A DNA stretch of 64,000 bases. Source: Phoronis australis. Lineage: Eukaryota; Phoronida; Phoronidae. The notes beneath the pieces were generated by a model that was not told the origin of the DNA, did not search any database, and saw only the letters and a program-made list of their open reading frames with translations. The translations under genes and the position numbers were made by a program. Location: NCBI GenBank assembly GCA_002633005.1, contig NMRA01000460.1:177653-241652 (forward strand), given 5' to 3'. This document shows, one piece after another, positions 33,401 through 46,400 of the stretch. Position 1 is the first letter of the stretch. The number at the start of each line of letters is the position of its first letter.

Positions 33401-36400
33401 GGAAGAAATACACACAGTGGGACCTAGCTGTATTTTGACGACAGTCATCATACAGCTAGCTGGCTGTCTAAATGGTACCTAGCTGTATTTTGACGACAAC
33501 CTTCATAGACCCTATTCACGCCGACAGGAGGCGCGTTCCAAAACGAGGCTCGCTACGATAGCTCTGTTAGCTTATCGGCGTAGGAGTCTGTGTTTCAGTC
33601 CGTGTTGTTCCGCGAACGGCTAAAAAAATACGGACATGCCATTGTCTGCTTTACAATCTCTAAAGACATTGAGATTCGGAAGCGTTGGGTCGTTGCCATA
33701 CGCCGCGACGAAGCAAAATATGTCCGTGCAAAATAAATGTTTTCGAAAAATTAAATCATATTTTGTGGCATCTTGGTCACTAGTTGTCAAGCATCATAGT
33801 AACGACCGGAGAATGGGCCAGCCAGGCTGTATTTTCATGACTACGGATTTAGGGGGGAGGGGGCATGCCCCCCCTGAAATTGTATCAGATCCCATTTTTG
33901 AGTTCGGGTGCGAATTGCTGACTAGCACACGTGCGCAACCAGGGGTCTTGGGGGGTGAACTTAAACAACGCATAGGCGCTGAATGAACCCCGTTTACCGT
34001 TTTTTTTTTAGTTAACAGGTCCGCAAACCCAAGAATTCAAGACCCCTGCATCCCCAGATTTTAGGCTAGGCGCGCGCATCTGCCGAAATGCTGCTTATTC
34101 TTGTGCCCTGCCCCCCCCAACTCAAACCTGGGTTGAAACATTGATAATTTTTCTTTCCAAAAAGAACAGGGCCCTCAATCCCTCAAATTTGGGGCCCAAT
34201 ATCGGCCCTATTCCCCTCTCAAAAATATTGAAATATCACGCGAAATTCCCCCCACGAGGCATAAAAATTCCCCTAGTGAAAAATCTCTCTGAGTTCACAT
34301 CACCTGTAACCACACAGGTGACAATTCTTAAGAGCACAAAAGGCTACTTTAAATTGAGACAGAGCCTATGAGAGCTTGCAACAGGGCGGGGGGGCTATTG
34401 ATGGTGATCGGGAGGTAGATAGTTCCCGCCCTCACTCGGCGAAAAAATCGCCTCTCAGTAGGCACTGGTACTTTTCCCCTCGGATGAACGAGGTTCGTGC
34501 AGAAGCATGATAACTATGATTGCATTGTCCAGTTAACTGAAATTGAGTTCTAAAACGAGGTAATGCTTTGGACGAACGAATTAGGTGTTTTAATTTTAAA
34601 ATTCAACTTGGTCCAGATAGATATTTGAAATCTAACACATGAAATTGACGTAAGAATTATTACAACCAAGAAAGCAGAATTGATGGTCAAATAATTTTTA
34701 GTTTCAATTACTAGCTTGGTTTATTATTTTAATAAAAAATATATTTAATAACATCAATTATTCTTTCAGATCAATGACAAATCAACTGTTAGTCCCAGTG
34801 AGTGCATAGGATCAGGCTATGCTCGATGTTAATATTCTTGATCAACAAATTAAACCAGATGTGACTAATTGCACATGACAGCCACCACTGTCGAATATGA
34901 CTGCAACTCGTCAACAATACGAGCAGATGACCTGGTCCGCGTAGAAAGTATTTTGATCAACAATTTACAAGAAAAAACGTAACCCTACATTCAGCATAAT
35001 ACCTAATCCGTAACACTGCGATCGCCGCAATTTGGTCATATTTACTTTTCATGTTTCGAACCTAGTTTTCCGAAAAAAATTAAACCCTTTCGTCAGACAA
35101 CTCTTTGGCGTCTTAACTTGTTCTCTAATGTAATTTTCTACGTCTCTGTGGTTAATTGTCGACACATCATTAAAATTCAATATCCAGGTTGGACTCGAAA
35201 GACCGGCTATTTAACTCACGCAATGTCTACTTTCGCTTTTTTATCGCAGTGAGCCTCGCTTTGGATTTTAATGTCCGCCGCGTGAATAGAGTCTATACAG
35301 CTAGCTGGCTGGCTAAGGATTTCCCGTTGCCGTGCTAGTTAAATCTACTCTCTAAACGACACGTTCATTCGAGTAGCAAAGTACGCAATTTGACATAAAG
35401 TAGGAGAACATACACTTTTGAAAAATACCCGCGAAAATTCTAGGACTGACCTGCCATACGAATGTCACCAATGTCGTTAAAGAAGCAAACTAGATCAACT
35501 TAAACGCAAACTCCCTCCATTTGTTCGCGCTGGTGTAAAAATTTTGCAAACTCGAACGCTGAGAAAAACTTCCGCGAGACATTATATGCTCAGGCCGAAT
35601 GACGTATTGATGCGCGAGAATGATGAAGTGCACATTTCACAAGAAAATGTGCTAATGCTGTTAACGTATACAAAGCACAGAAATACTTCGACTTTGTGTG
35701 GAATTCTATTATTGGATGATTCGAGCAAAGATTTTATAGTTACCAGGGGATATAGTATCTTTGATTCGAGTTTGCGTCTTTGGCACAGAATACGCGCCAA
35801 ATCCCGGTCTTATTCACACCATAGAACTCTAGCTCTGGAATGCCAACTCCCTCACGTGACCTATGTTAACTATTCCAGTATTAGAACTTGCTAGCCCGAC
35901 ACAAGCCGCCAGAGTTTGCATTGAGAATAGCGGAGTTGCAACGCTGCCATATTGGAAATGGGTCAGAATGTTGCATTGTGGTTAAGCTGGTAAACAAGTA
36001 CGTCGGCAAGCGTGGGGGCGAACCGGCCACAGGGAGGTTATACGTGTTGTGTGCCTGGCATGCTATAATACCAGTTAGCGAAATAAAAAAAATAGTTACT
36101 ACCTGTTTCCCAAGGATCAAGAACTGCGTTAAACATGGGTCAGAGACATCGGAAGAGCTGGTAGCAAAGGCCGACTTCGTGAATTCGTTCCGACTTCGTA
36201 GCATAAAGTGTGCAGCGCTCATTTTGAGGGCGGCAAGAAAACGTATCTTAGAAACTGCCCAACAATATCTCCCTTCAAAGAAACAGTAACAAATACTCCA
36301 NTTGCCGATGCTATCGGGATGTTACCTGATTAATCTTCGATGACAGTCGGTACATTATGCAGCGCGCGCTTCTTGGTCGCGTGCTAACACTGGTCGAGTT

Positions 36401-37424
36401 TTTTTATTAGTCTTCGATTCACGGTTTTCACATGCACAAAGAAGTTTGAGGCCGGAGAAGATCTGTATTGGAAAGAAACAATGCAATCCCTCTCTTTGAC
36501 AAGTACGTTGTGTCTGTTTTCAAAGTCCAGACCCGCGTAGTGGGGCACATCCCTCGCAAGAACAGCAAAACTTCTGCGTTCTTTTTGAATCGCGGCGTAA
36601 GTTTGAAGTGTACGGACATAACGGTGAGGCTCGTGGTCCGTTACAAATTCAGGCTGTCGGATCTTTCAATTGATAAATTGGAGACGTTAGAACTGTATGT
36701 AGGGCATTTTTCGCATGTAGTTCATGGGCTGGGCGCTTACTTTAGCAAAGTCTGAAAACGCGTTGGGGCACTTGTTGAGCCATGGGCGCTAATTAGGGCG
36801 AATTGCGGCAGAATTACATACAACAGTGTAGTTTAATGCACACAAATTACACGTCGTGCAAACCAGTCGGCCATCCCGTTTACCATCAACAATCCCAGTA
36901 GCCTTTGCGCACCCTAATTTCCGGACATGCGCAATCGTTAAATCGATTCGGTTGCAACTCCGCTATTTCCGAGAGTTATGGTTATCAAATCAAACCTCAT
37001 TTAATTGCTTCCCTTTCGTTTTGTTATTATTGTTCATCAAGCGAGACTCTTGAGGTACGATTCCATACAACCAGCCATTTCTCGGCAAAATTAGTCCCTA
37101 TACAATCACATCAGTCATTCTTTATAACCACTGACCTGTGACCCTGGGTAGATGCCGGGAGTAGGCTAGTTTGTCCTCTGATATCATTTCAGATCCAGTC
37201 GTGGAACCGTTTTCAACAACCTATTATAATACATGCCAGGAGATTTTCAACAAGACTTTTTGGTTGTTAAAATCATGTTACAGTATTTTACTGAAAGAAG
37301 TTACATTTGGCCTAAATGAAAAGTTTAGATCATAAAAACAGATGTGTTTATGTAACTTTCGAAAAATTTCTCATAATTGTTCAGCTGTGTGTGTGTGTGC
37401 GTGTGTGTGCGTGCGTGCGTGCGT

Positions 37425-37459
<35 letters not shown>

Positions 37460-40400
37460 GTTATTGTTTTCAAAGACATAGTTTGTGCTCGCGTACAGAC
37501 CAACCCTGTTTTCGTACGTTATTCCTTGCCTTCCTGTGCCTTGCCTTCTCCCGGGTCTCATAGTACAATCTGATATAAATTACCGAAGCGCAAATCAACT
37601 GTGTAAAGTATGTACTCGAAACAAAGATACTGCGTACCAAGACAATATCTTTGCTCGAAAGCACCATTCCCGCCAATTTTCGATTATTCGTTTTAAACAG
37701 AATCATCTCACAACTACTGTCTTTAAGCTATCGAAATAGAAACAAATCAAATTAAACGTTCATGCATTGGAAATGTTTGTAAAGGATACAGTGAAAATGC
37801 GACTGAACCCACTTTACGCTCATCGAGTATGCCATGATCCCGAGAACATGGTGTATTGATAATTAAAGTATCGATAATTTTTGGAATAACATTTGATAAG
37901 CTGGATAATATGAGGAAGATAATATTCATTGTAGTAGGAGAAAAACAATTGTTGTTTGATTTTACGATATTCATTGAGTGAAAAAAATTGAGCAGATTCC
38001 GCGAGAGGTTAACACGAAAATTGTCCAGAAGCATGAAGCGCCAAAGAGTGTGTGTGCATCTGTATATGTGTGTACTCTAGGAACTTACTGGTTCCAAGAT
38101 GTGCTTCAAGCACGCGGCTATTAAACCGCACTACTGCAGAAGCGAAATATTTGCTGACACGCCAATGACAATTCTAAAAACCTTTCGTAGTCCGCCATTT
38201 TCTTTCTTTGTTGTAAAGCCAACCAATGACTGCTGAGGTTACATCCAGTGATAAAACGCGTGCTACTGAATGATACCTGCGTGTTCCGACGCATAGGGAA
38301 CCAGCGTGTTTCTTGAACATGCGATTATTGTGCGTGCTCATTTAACTTTTCCATTTTCAGTTGCTGAGTGGCGCAGCGGTTAAGTTGGGTTATTTGACGG
38401 TTGTATTGGCAATGTCAGGCTGATAATGTAGTATAAAATTGGATATTTAATGCTCAGAAATGGTTATTCAACTTGTACTGTATTATGTCCAATCAAAGAT
38501 AAGTTTACAGGCAGTAGGCGCCTCCGAAAGGAAGCAGCCCAGACGAAGCGTGACCGAACTGACTTAGGGGAACCAAAGAATCATATGCACGGGCATGCGC
38601 GCACCCATGGGGGGGCTCGGGGGCTCGAACGAGCCCCCCATTTGGCGAAGTGGACAAAAAGGTCCGCCTCGGAGAAACAAAAAGTCCGACAAAACTAGAC
38701 AAAAAAGTCCACTAAACAGGCGCAAACGCACAATTCGCAGCTGTGGACATGGTACCCCGTTTTTTTTAGTCCTTCGGCTGCTTTTGTCGTTAAAAGTCCA
38801 CATCGTCGGAAATTCGAGCCCCCCATATTAAAGGCTGGGTGCGCGCTTGACGAGCATTGCATCTTACTCACGAATCACCTACTAACCTATGTATCATGCA
38901 CACGAACCCTTGAATTATGCACACGAACACAAAAATTATGCATACTAACTCAAAAAACGCGCATACGGGCAAATGTCATGTGCATGAACCACAAAAGCCA
39001 TTCATACGAACACAAAATCGTACACACGAGCATCGAATCGCACGGACGGACAGGTGGTTCGTGCGTATTCGGATGCTTGTGCGTATGATTTGTGTTCGTA
39101 TGTGTAATTTTTGTGGTTCGTGCGGAAGATTTTTGTTCGCATGCGTGATTTTTGAGTTCGCATGCATGATTGATGGGATCGTATGCATCATTCATATGTT
39201 TGTAGGTGGTTTGTGCTCGTGCGTATGGTACTACTGCACCCATGTGACTGAAAGTTTGCGTTAAATGAGCGTGTTGAAGAAACACATTTTAACGCACCTC
39301 GTACAGCAGCTGGATCGACGAGTTCGTCCGTGAGCAACGAAGGGGTGTGGCGTGCAGGGAATAATGTGTGGGAGAATAATTATTTTTTGAGAGGCGTAAC
39401 GTGGTCTGGAGGGGGAGTTTATGCGTCTGCGAGAGAAGAATAGCGTGCGCGAGACCACTTTTGTGCTCAGGCAGGCCTGAGGCGTGCGAGGGCAGGGAAG
39501 TCTCAGTGCCTTGATTCCGGAATAGTCAGCGGAGTATACTTCAAGGATTATGAGATCTCTAGCTGGGATATCAGCTGATTTAAATCGTTGTTTTGTTTTC
39601 AAGCTAAATGACGGCGGGGAACTCGTACTAGATGAGACTGCCTTCAAGAATTTCCTCCGCAGTTGTTACCGTGTGAACAAGCGAAGGATCTATGCGTCCC
39701 CACCTATGTTTGACTTGGTGACCCCTTCCGAGAGCGAGATGGGAGAAGGCGGTCATTCAGGAGAAAGAGACAACCCAACGTACACGGGCCGTGGAGAACA
39801 CGACAGAATGAAGCGGGCAATAAGAGTTCCTAAATATCTCTGGACGGGGGCTAGGATTCCTTTCACGTTCAAGCGATGTGAGTGATTTCGATGTTTTGAT
39901 GTGCTTACGAGAATGTATTTTTCTCTTGCTTATGTGTTCGCAAAAATCTGTGAGGCCGATAACTTCAACTTCCTCAGCTGTTGAAGGACTTGACCTTCAG
40001 GTAACGCCAAACTTTCAAGTTTACTTTTCATGCTACGTAATTTTAGAGTTCAGACATGATGTCCAACAATAAAGTAATCTGGTAATGCTTACCCTCAAAA
40101 CGGTGCATAGCTTATCCGCCGGCCGCCTGCCCAAGATCATTCGAAAAATTCTGAGACTTAGCGAGGAATTTCAAGCAGTTAATTTGCCATAGACTAGAAA
40201 TACTTTGTGCTGTATGTCTATTCTGTATTTCTTAGCTAAGTATAGATGGCGCTGTATGTCCAGTGTTGTAACAGATTGTGAGGGACTACTCCATTTGTTC
40301 GATTTTCTCAATACACGCAAAGACGCTAACAAGACTTGAGGAGGCACTGAACAGTTCTCACAGGGATTTGCCTATCAGAACACACGTCAATGGACTCTAC

Positions 40401-43400
40401 ACCTTTTCTTCACTCTGTCAAAAACTGCATGCAAATAAAGAAAAGTTTTGAGTCATTTCACATCACAAGCCCTACAGATGAGCACAGAAACTTTGTACTC
40501 TCTTGTATTTTTAACCCTTTCACTCCCAATGGAAACCATGCTGAACTAAGAAAAATAAGGGCAAAAAGATGCAAAATCGGCACTTTTCACCCCAAAATCA
40601 CCACTTCCCTGCCGATGCTCGACTAAAGCCAACATAAGGTTGCGAAAGCAAATTTCCCGCTACCGATTCCAAAAATGTGGTCCTAAAATACTGTCAACCA
40701 ACTAGTTTTTTGCAAATCTTGCTTGTTTGAGGGCTACCTGAAATCGCGGCCAATTTCTCTGTTGCTACACAGCAATGCACAATTGCAACAGGGGGCCACC
40801 ATCTTGAAGAAGAGTGCAGCTACAGCCTAGAAAGTGGCCTTTTTCATTCTCAGCATGTTCACAAATACAAACAAACCATATTCACTTAGCCTACATGGAA
40901 TGCCTACCTACATAATGCCTCCAAACTTGGCCTACCCCAAAATTTTAATATTTTTGCAAATTGGCCGCGGCCGCAGCCTAACTGTTCAGTGCCACCTATT
41001 CACCAAGGCCGCCGCTCTTATTATGTCATGGACCGTGGCGACATCTAGCGGGTGTGTGTGGGCCGACGAAGTACGCAAGGCATTGACTATGGCCGATCTT
41101 AGTTTGTCAAATTCACAATTGTCAGTGAAGTGTCTTTGTTTAAAATATTGAAAACAAAAAACACAAGCACTGTAATGAAAAATACACAAAGGCAAAATAT
41201 AAGAGTAAATCAAGAAAAAATTTGGGCAGCAAAGGTAATATAAATTGCGATAAATACATCATAAGCAAGAGGGAGTCTCGGTAATAAGATCTGAGCAGAT
41301 GAAAGTAGGTTATTGGAGAATGGGCAGGAACTGAACCTGTAGGATTTTGTCCAGGGGGGGGGGTCAGGAAAGTAATAAACACCAAATGGATCTGCTGAAG
41401 AAGAGATAGGAGCAAACGGGGGGGGGGTGCCCGTCAACCAAAAGGTTGGGGGCGGAGATAGTTTTCTTCCTCCAATATTCCAGGTGTTAATATAATTAAT
41501 TAACAATTAATTATGTAAGCTTTCAACGCACAAACTTTGTTTTAAAATAAAATGGAAAATTAGTAGACTCTCCTTCTCCCAACCATCAAAAGTTTCCTAC
41601 GCCAATGTCCAAAAACTGCCCTTTTACGCCATCCAAACACGGGTCCAGATCTTTCTTTCGAAAATTCACATCTTAAAGACGTTCTAGATTCAAGCAGTTG
41701 TGTCTGTGCCCATTTACATGAAACTTTCCCAAATATCGACCCAACAGGGTCATATCCGGGATTTTTAAAGGGGGGGGGGTCGGATAATGATTTATTAAGA
41801 AAGGTGGCCCAAGTCAACAATTTGAAAATTCTAGCATTGATATCACTACAATCAAGTAACATGGGGGTTCCAGACCCCTTTGACCCCCCAACCTGGATCC
41901 GCCTGTACTCAACTGAGTTGGTAAATCTTTTAGGCATTTTTTGTTCTCTGCTTTAAGTTTTTATATTTTTCTATCATTTTATCTTTATTATGAGCTCCTC
42001 TTTGGACTTATGACGTTTTATAATAATATAACTAAAAACTGAGCTCTTAATTCAGTCAAAACATTTAGGGACTTTGTCCTTAAGTTAGGCGCATTGCATG
42101 AAAAGATCCCTACTTATTTTCAATCATATTGAGCATTCAACGTAGAAAACTCACAAAAACGTGGTAGTTTTAGGGAACATAGTGGAGTCACTATTTGGGA
42201 CTGATTCACTGGACCCCAGGCATCCGTGCCCGATGGTATCTGAAATGGGTAGCGATTTGGGGTGGGTTGAGATGAATGAAACTGGAGGCAAGAGAGGTAG
42301 TAAATAACATAAGGACGCCTTATTTCCTGACTTGATGTTTTAAGACCCATGTCAAAACAAAAATCTGAACAAACGACATCGTCACTGGAGTGTAACAAGT
42401 TTCCAAGGTACTACACATACTACAAAAGTTTCCACAGATGTATGGCTCAATGTGCCTTTAAAAGAACACTTCCTTCACCACTTCCTATGGCAAATAATCA
42501 AGTAGGTTACCAAACCATAAAAGTAATATTTATTATGCACTGAAGTCCATATCATGATCATATTATATAGATTATTGATCAACGACAGCCAGGATGTTGA
42601 CTGTATGGGATCGCAAAAAATAATTTATATAAGTTATAGCAAATAAACAAAAAATAAATTATAATAAATAATTTTAATTATTTATTATAATTTATTCTTA
42701 AAAGAATAGATATAAAAATAAATGTATGAAAAAATAGTAAATAACAGTAAATATAATTATCTTTTAGATTTGAATGTATTTAGACTGCAGCACAAAATGA
42801 AAAAAAGTAATTAGAAGCATCAATGGGCATAGAATATACTAATCAGTAGTTCCCAAAATCATGCAAGCAATTAACGATAATTTTCTACATAACCAATCAA
42901 ATTCAGAAAACAGTAAAGACATTAAGTTCAAATCACCCAGTCCATCACTGAATGACTGGCAACAGTTTCACGCAGAAATATCCTCTGTTTCAATCATGAA
43001 CATCACCTATCTTAATCATTGAGGAAGCAAAAAAGCATAAGTCACAAATTTTCAATTAACTTTTGCTGCAGCCGTAGGCAGTGCAAAAAAGCACCACTGC
43101 TTTTTTACCGGCGGGAGCCGTGATATCTTGCCACATTTGTTTATTGCACGCACACTCGCTAGACGTCTCAACGGTCCATGAAACAACAATGTCCGCCAGT
43201 AGCCGTCTGATGGGATTTTGCTAGGTGGACTGTCTCCCTATCTACGGTCTGTGATGGTAGCACCCAAGATGCTGCAGTTACTGGCGTCATGCCTAATCCA
43301 ACAGCACTGACAATTCCCTCTACAATCACAGGCACAATAGGGACCGCTGGGTGCAAACTTTTCGGCATCCCCGCTTGACTTACTTTCTCATGCAAGTCCT

Positions 43401-46400
43401 CAGCTTTCTGAAATGAATGAATACAAAAGTACATTTAAGGTATCTACACATATTAACTGCCTACAACTGTCTACTTGTCCACACCTACATTTTAACAAAC
43501 AGCCTGGCTCAAGACTCATCCTCTGATTTTCAGCATATTTTTTAATCAAGGGTATTTAAAAATACCAAGTGTGTTAAACCAAACAAATACATAAAATACC
43601 ATTTCAGATCAATAAAATTATACATCCAAGTCATGAAATCAAAAACAACAGAGTCTGCTTTTTTATAACTATAGTATGTAGAGAGGTGAGCTTCAGGTAG
43701 CAATACAATAGATATAATAAAACCATCAGTCATGGAGGATGAAATTGTGGTCATTATCAATTATGTCCTATTACCTCACCTAAGAGCTTTACTAAAGCAG
43801 CACTGTATGATGCTCAGCAGATGGGGGTATTTCACTGGGCTCACTCGTGGCGTAGCTGGGATCTATTGACTGGAAAAGTATCATTTACATTATAACAAAT
43901 ACAACATGCAGGAAAAACTTGTGGCATCAGCAATATTGTCTATGCAGCGTCATTCATTCTTTCCCATTAATGCAGCTAAGCTAAGTAATCACCCTTCGGA
44001 GCAAAGTTGCTTAGGAATAACGCCTGACTGATATATTTTTCAAGTAATGACCCTTCGGACTATAGGTCCTTCAAAGTACAATGAAGGCCCATCACAGTAA
44101 AGACCTAAACCCATACTAGTCTACTGGACTAAGTTAACATCACAGCATTTCTCCTTAGCAGGTTCTCACATTCGCTGTTTATCACCTATCTCTTGGATCT
44201 TGATGTACAAAGACTGAAGTGAATTGAAGAAATGAAAGAAATTACAAATTTAGATCCAATCATAGAATAGAAACACCAATTATCACTAGGCCCTAAGTCA
44301 TGAAACATATGCAGGACAATTTCGGTTATAGTTTGATAGGTGGGTCCCTGACTCAAAATTCATGCTAGAACCAGTTACTACCACTGAATAACGGGCGTGA
44401 TTCATTGAGAGTAACTGGCTCTAAAATCAAGTACCCATCATTAAGGCCATGTATCTGATTACCACAATTTTGCTTTGAGTAATCAAGTAAAACCTTGAAA
44501 CTTAAAGGTAAGACAAGTTCAAATCACTCTGCCAACATCAATGGGTGACTGGCAGCATATTCACAAAAAGAATATTCTTTGTATCACTCGTCGTACATCT
44601 CACCTGTCTTTGTCGTTGGGGAGAAGTGCAAGTCCCGATTTTTCAACTGACTGTTGCAGGAGCGCAAAAAGCTCCTCTGATCCTCTTTTTAGGAACTTCA
44701 GCCGACATATCTTGTTTTGAAGTTACTTGACGCAGCACTACCATCAGAAGTATTAACTATGGGAAATCTATATGAACTACATGATCAGATAAAATATTTT
44801 GTCTCTGTGACCACTGACCACGAGTATCAGCCATATTCCTTTTTACGCACACACACCCGCCAGACGTCTCTACGGTCGATGAAACAACAATGGCCGCCAG
44901 TGGCCGTCCTATACTGTCACTAAAACTTTTCGCAACTCGACCGTTTATCAACCGAATTGCACGTCAAGAGTCATACCATTAGAAAGCCCTTGACGATGTA
45001 AAATTAAACCAGAAGGAAAAGAAACAAATTTCATTCATTCATAAATGCTTATTATTTGCCTGACAGGTTTAAAAATATTGTTTAATTTATTCTAAAAACC
45101 AAAAATGCGAAAAATAACAGAGTGTAACAATGAAACCATTCCTGTACTAATTGTCTGATGAATTGAATAATTAGTCAACTAAACAATTAACTTGTGCTGT
45201 TTGTACTGTCAATTAGCCTAGAGACAGAATAATAGTAACATGTATGGGAAATGAATCAGTGAGGTAGACATTATATAAATGACTAATTGAACCATCAGGG
45301 AAATGGTTTCAATGAGTCTAAAGATTACTACCGTATAAAGTCAAACTTTTTATAATATGGATCACTCACAGTTGCTGTGAAGAATTTAGTCAGGCGCACA
45401 CCCAAAATTATACAGCTTCATATATTCTACGTTTGGAGCCGGTTTGTATAACTTCTGTAAAAATTCAGGAAGCAAAAATGTGATAAACAAACTACTCCAG
45501 CTACTTATCCGAAATTCGCAGATGAGGGTTTTCTGATAGATAAAATAGGCAAACACTTGAAGCTTTGAAATGCAGTGTGGATAGCGCATTATACACTGGT
45601 TGCACTTTAGGACTTTACATAGACAATCCGCAACAAACTCATTTCTTTCGAACCCGTATGTAGTGGGTCGAGGGGGTCGGGGGTTTGCGGGTCGAGGGGT
45701 CGAGGGTTATGGGGGTCGAGGGGGTTTTAGAACAATTCCACATAAACACATCTGTCATTTATAATCGCAGATTAAACACTCAGAAACCTAATACCACTTC
45801 TTTCCGGAAAATATTGTAACATGATTTCAACACCCAGAAATGTCTTGATGAAAACTGCTAACATGTAGTTTGATAGGTTGTCGATAGTGGTTCTAAGAGT
45901 GGAACAGAAAAGATGTCAGAGGCCAGACTATACCTGGTATCCAGCTAGGGCCACGGGTTGCTGCATTTAAGGAATTGGCCAATGTAATTGGCGGGTTTGC
46001 TGACTAATTTTTGCGGAGACATCACTGTTTGTCTAGAACCGTATCTCAAGAGTCTCGCTTTATAATTTCATTGTGAACAAAAAGGTCAAAATGAAAATGA
46101 AGCATTGAACATTGGCGGATTTAGAGAGGGGGCCAGGGGGGCCATGGCCCCCCTCCTAAAACTCTCCCAGATTCTATTTGGCAGTTCGGGAGTACGAATA
46201 TCTGACGGGCAAAATCCTGTCTAATATTCAGGTCATGGCCCCCTAACTCAATATCCTGGATCCGAGCATGTCCTTTTAAAAACAGTTACTGCCTCGAGCG
46301 CTTACATTTTTGTATAAACATTTTGTTGCAAAGATCAGTCGTATTCTTAAACAGATGGCTTATTCTCATACCTTAACCCGAGTTTAAACATCGAGTAGCA

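Noticed and set aside
35544-35894. 116-codon open frame in astacin intron 1
   Set aside because: No recognisable motif, and no splice sites fitting the neighbouring exons.
37316-37573. Cys/Val-rich and Thr/His-rich open frames
   Set aside because: Products of the (GT)n microsatellite.
38367-38400. tRNA-like 'gagtggcgcagcggttaag' fragment
   Set aside because: Only an A-box-like stretch; no B box at the right distance, so neither a tRNA nor a supportable SINE.
38897-39215. CRISPR-like regular short repeats
   Set aside because: Units are contiguous, degenerate and inverted at the centre, with no unique spacers, and the genome is animal.
38917-39285. Long open frames on both strands (115 and 111 codons)
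   Set aside because: Both are generated by the inverted 21-bp minisatellite and have no independent support.
43168-43434. 88-codon minus-strand open frame with plausible composition and a nearby 'gaaagtaagt'
   Set aside because: It overlaps a dispersed repeat present again at 44515-44925, no domain is recognisable, and no matching exons were found on that strand.
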